Of a DNA stretch of 7,227 nt, positions 6,545 to 7,227 are shown one piece after another. Positions within the stretch are counted from its first letter, which is position 1; every line of letters begins with the position of its first letter. Source of the stretch: an uncultured Oscillospiraceae bacterium (GTDB taxonomy: Bacteria; Bacillota; Clostridia; Oscillospirales; Oscillospiraceae); assembly GCA_934591725.1 (NCBI GenBank), contig CAKTPR010000104.1, positions 1-7,227 on the forward strand. Direction: 5' to 3'. A program made the position numbers and the translations under genes. The notes beneath the pieces were generated by a model. The model made no database searches and was not told the DNA's origin. It saw only the letters and a program-made list of their open reading frames with translations.

Positions 6545-6667
6545 TTTTCTCACCTACAATATATTTTTTAACTATATAGGCATAAAAAAGTCTATACAGT
6601 TTATTATAAGATAGCATAACTGCCCATATAATTCAAGTATATTTTATGTGTACAGGCGGTAGATGTT
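6545..6667. promoter_or_regulatory. AT-rich divergent control region between lipoprotein and XRE genes
   Basis: This 123-bp stretch must hold the promoters of both divergent genes. On the + strand a TATAAT lies at 6627-6632 with only a weak TTATAA-like -35 at 6604-6609 (17-nt spacing). On the - strand a TATAAT (6608-6603) lies downstream of TTGAAT (6636-6631) with long spacing (22 nt). The candidate promoters overlap, so a regulator bound here could affect both. No clear operator dyad is called. Confidence 0.5.
6551..6555 (-). promoter_or_regulatory. Ribosome binding site deciding the lipoprotein start
   Basis: On the - strand AGGTG precedes ATG 6544 by six bases. The GTG inside this site would add only three residues (V/M-R-K) and lacks its own ribosome site. 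Confidence 0.65.
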
Positions 6668-7000
6668 ATGGATTATTATGCTATTGGGCAGAGGATCAGA
6701 AATAAGCGGAAGCTGTCTATGCTGTCTCAGGAGGAATTGGCTGAAAAAATAGGAATTTCAACTACGCACATGAGTCACATTGAGACAGCGAATACAAAGC
6801 TTAGCCTTCAGGTGTTGGTAAACATCGCGGAGGCGCTGCAGGTAAGTACGGATGAGCTGTTGTTTGAAAAGAGCGGGACAGTCAAAGAGGATTCTGTTGA
6901 TAGAATTATAAGTATTTTGAGAGGGCGAAATGAGACAGAGCAAAAAATTATGATCGATATATTTGAAGCGACAGCAGCTGCCCTGCAAAAATATTTGTGA
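6668..7000 (+). CDS. XRE-family (Cro/CI-type) HTH transcriptional regulator
   Basis: This small DNA-binding protein has 110 residues. Residues about 7-65 form an HTH_XRE domain: IGQRIRNKRKLSMLSQEELAEKIG-type helices 1-2, a recognition helix in STTHMSHIETANTK, and the closing LVNIAEALQVSTDELL. The short C-terminal region (about 75-110) is helical (RIISILRGRNETEQKIM) and may serve in dimerisation. It has no peptidase or ligand domain. A modest AGGCGG site (6654-6659) lies eight bases before the ATG. It is divergent from the lipoprotein operon and the only regulator in the cassette, so autoregulation and control of the neighbouring operon are the natural inference. Many such genes in Clostridia genomes are mobile-element associated. 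Confidence 0.9.
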   Translation: MDYYAIGQRIRNKRKLSMLSQEELAEKIGISTTHMSHIETANTKLSLQVLVNIAEALQVSTDELLFEKSGTVKEDSVDRIISILRGRNETEQKIMIDIFEATAAALQKYL

Positions 7001-7027
7001 CTGATAGACGGATACTAGAATATTCAA

Positions 7028-7065
7028 TCGGCGATATCCCCGGCGAGGTCTCGGACAAAAACTGA
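7028..7065 (+). pseudogene. Duplicated 3' fragment of the HAD phosphatase gene
   Basis: This holds the last 12 codons (GDIPGEVSDKN and stop, with two bases of the preceding Val codon) of the phosphatase gene, detached from any start. It is not expressed as a protein of its own; it is the coding part of the right repeat copy. Confidence 0.93.
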
Positions 7066-7078
7066 AGCATGAAAATCA

Positions 7079-7115
7079 TTACCGCCGCCCCGACCGGGGC
7101 GGCGGTAAAATTATA
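7079..7115. terminator. Second copy of the GC-rich terminator hairpin
   Basis: The same 13-bp stem (7079-7091 with 7096-7108) and GACC loop as the copy at 4643. Here it follows the XRE gene and would stop its transcript before the downstream gene. Confidence 0.8.
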
Positions 7116-7133
7116 CGTGTGAACTAAAATATG

Positions 7134-7162
7134 TTGACCCGCACGGACTAAAATGGTATTAT
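7134..7162 (+). promoter_or_regulatory. Promoter of the downstream gene
   Basis: TTGACC (7134-7139) and TATTAT (7157-7162) are separated by exactly 17 nt, a good sigma-A-type promoter. The motif ACTAAAAT occurs twice around it (7123-7130 and 7147-7154, 24 bp apart), one copy before the -35 and one inside the spacer, and could be a regulator site. Confidence 0.75.
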
Positions 7163-7167
7163 AAGCT

Positions 7168-7197
7168 GTGTACGTGAACCCAAGTATAAGCGTACAC
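7168..7197 (+). other. Leader hairpin just upstream of a ribosome binding site
   Basis: GTGTACG (7168-7174) pairs perfectly with CGTACAC (7191-7197) across a 16-nt loop. The stem starts about where the transcript should begin and ends two bases before the GGAGG site at 7200-7204. It may stabilise the 5' end of the mRNA or tune translation. Confidence 0.45.
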
Positions 7198-7210
7198 CTG
7201 GAGGAACTCT

Positions 7211-7227
7211 ATGAAAAACCGTGCAGC
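7211..7227 (+). CDS. Start of an unidentified gene (3' end outside window)
   Basis: Only MKNRA and two bases of the next codon are visible. A strong GGAGG six bases upstream and a well-placed promoter support a real start. The five residues are too few to name a family; the Lys/Arg-rich start fits either a signal peptide or a small basic protein. Confidence 0.65.

Larger units (their letters stand above)
4680..7115. mobile_element. Putative inserted cassette: unique DNA 4680-7027 plus the second repeat copy
   Basis: The 2348 unique bases between the two 88-bp repeats interrupt the run from the phosphatase terminator to the next + strand gene. Lines sampled by hand are roughly 33-40% GC for the membrane-protein and lipoprotein genes, against about 58-70% for the pho genes; the zinc-ribbon gene at the left end is intermediate (about 47-57%). 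The cassette carries five genes and no integrase, transposase or relaxase, so mobilisation would have to be in trans or by homologous recombination. No convincing terminal inverted repeats are seen. The insertion is an inference from repeat layout and composition. Confidence 0.75.
7028..7115. repeat. 88-bp perfect direct repeat, right copy (att-like)
   Basis: This is identical to 4592-4679. It begins 27 bases after the XRE stop codon and ends directly before the next gene's promoter region. It marks the right edge of the putative cassette. Confidence 0.97.

Noticed and set aside
6348..6614. Hydrophobic + strand frame opposite the lipoprotein start
   Set aside because: It is antisense to the signal peptide and Thr/Pro/Ala spacer, which reads as Val/Gly/Ala on the other strand; no ribosome site is seen.
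4699..7022. Seven-base inverted match TATTCTA (4699-4705) / TAGAATA (7016-7022) near both cassette edges
   Set aside because: Too short in AT-rich DNA to call terminal inverted repeats or recombinase arm sites.
1..7227. CRISPR array, tRNA or rRNA genes
   Set aside because: No regularly spaced short repeats and no tRNA- or rRNA-like sequence found on either strand; the only long repeat is the pair of 88-bp copies.

Overview
The window looks like chromosomal DNA from a GC-rich Clostridia-type Firmicute, perhaps an Oscillospiraceae/Ruminococcaceae gut bacterium. This is inferred from gene order, protein style and strong Shine-Dalgarno sites; there is no marker gene to settle it.

Positions 1-3528 hold the distal part of a phosphate-uptake and phosphate-sensing operon, all on the + strand. 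It runs from the end of pstB (transporter ATPase) through phoU and an OmpR/PhoB-type response regulator to a PhoR-type sensor kinase. The genes are tightly packed with TAATG and ATGA overlaps, so they are probably translationally coupled. PstB/PhoU relay transporter state to the kinase, which phosphorylates the regulator. Positions 3529-3837 contain no gene but a series of perfect hairpins, then a promoter. This drives a NagD-type HAD phosphatase (3838-4629) with its own GC-rich terminator hairpin.

The main point of interest is 4592-7115. The last 38 bases of the phosphatase gene plus its terminator (88 bp, 4592-4679) recur base-for-base at 7028-7115. Between the two copies lie 2348 bp of mostly AT-richer DNA absent from the usual phosphatase neighbourhood by inference. 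The segment behaves like an inserted cassette flanked by att-like direct repeats, and recombination between the repeats would excise a 2436-bp circle and leave the phosphatase gene and terminator intact. No integrase or transposase is present.

The cassette carries four leftward genes: a Cys-rich lipoprotein, a 47-residue two-helix membrane protein, a four-helix VanZ-like membrane protein, and a zinc-ribbon protein with a CFI-box-like C-terminal region. A small XRE-family regulator is divergent from the lipoprotein gene across a 123-bp AT-rich region. The lipoprotein, mini-protein and VanZ-like genes look like one envelope-directed operon, probably under the adjacent XRE regulator. Function is unknown.

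Beyond the second repeat (7116-7227) there is a well-spaced promoter, a small leader hairpin, a strong Shine-Dalgarno site and the first codons of another + strand gene.
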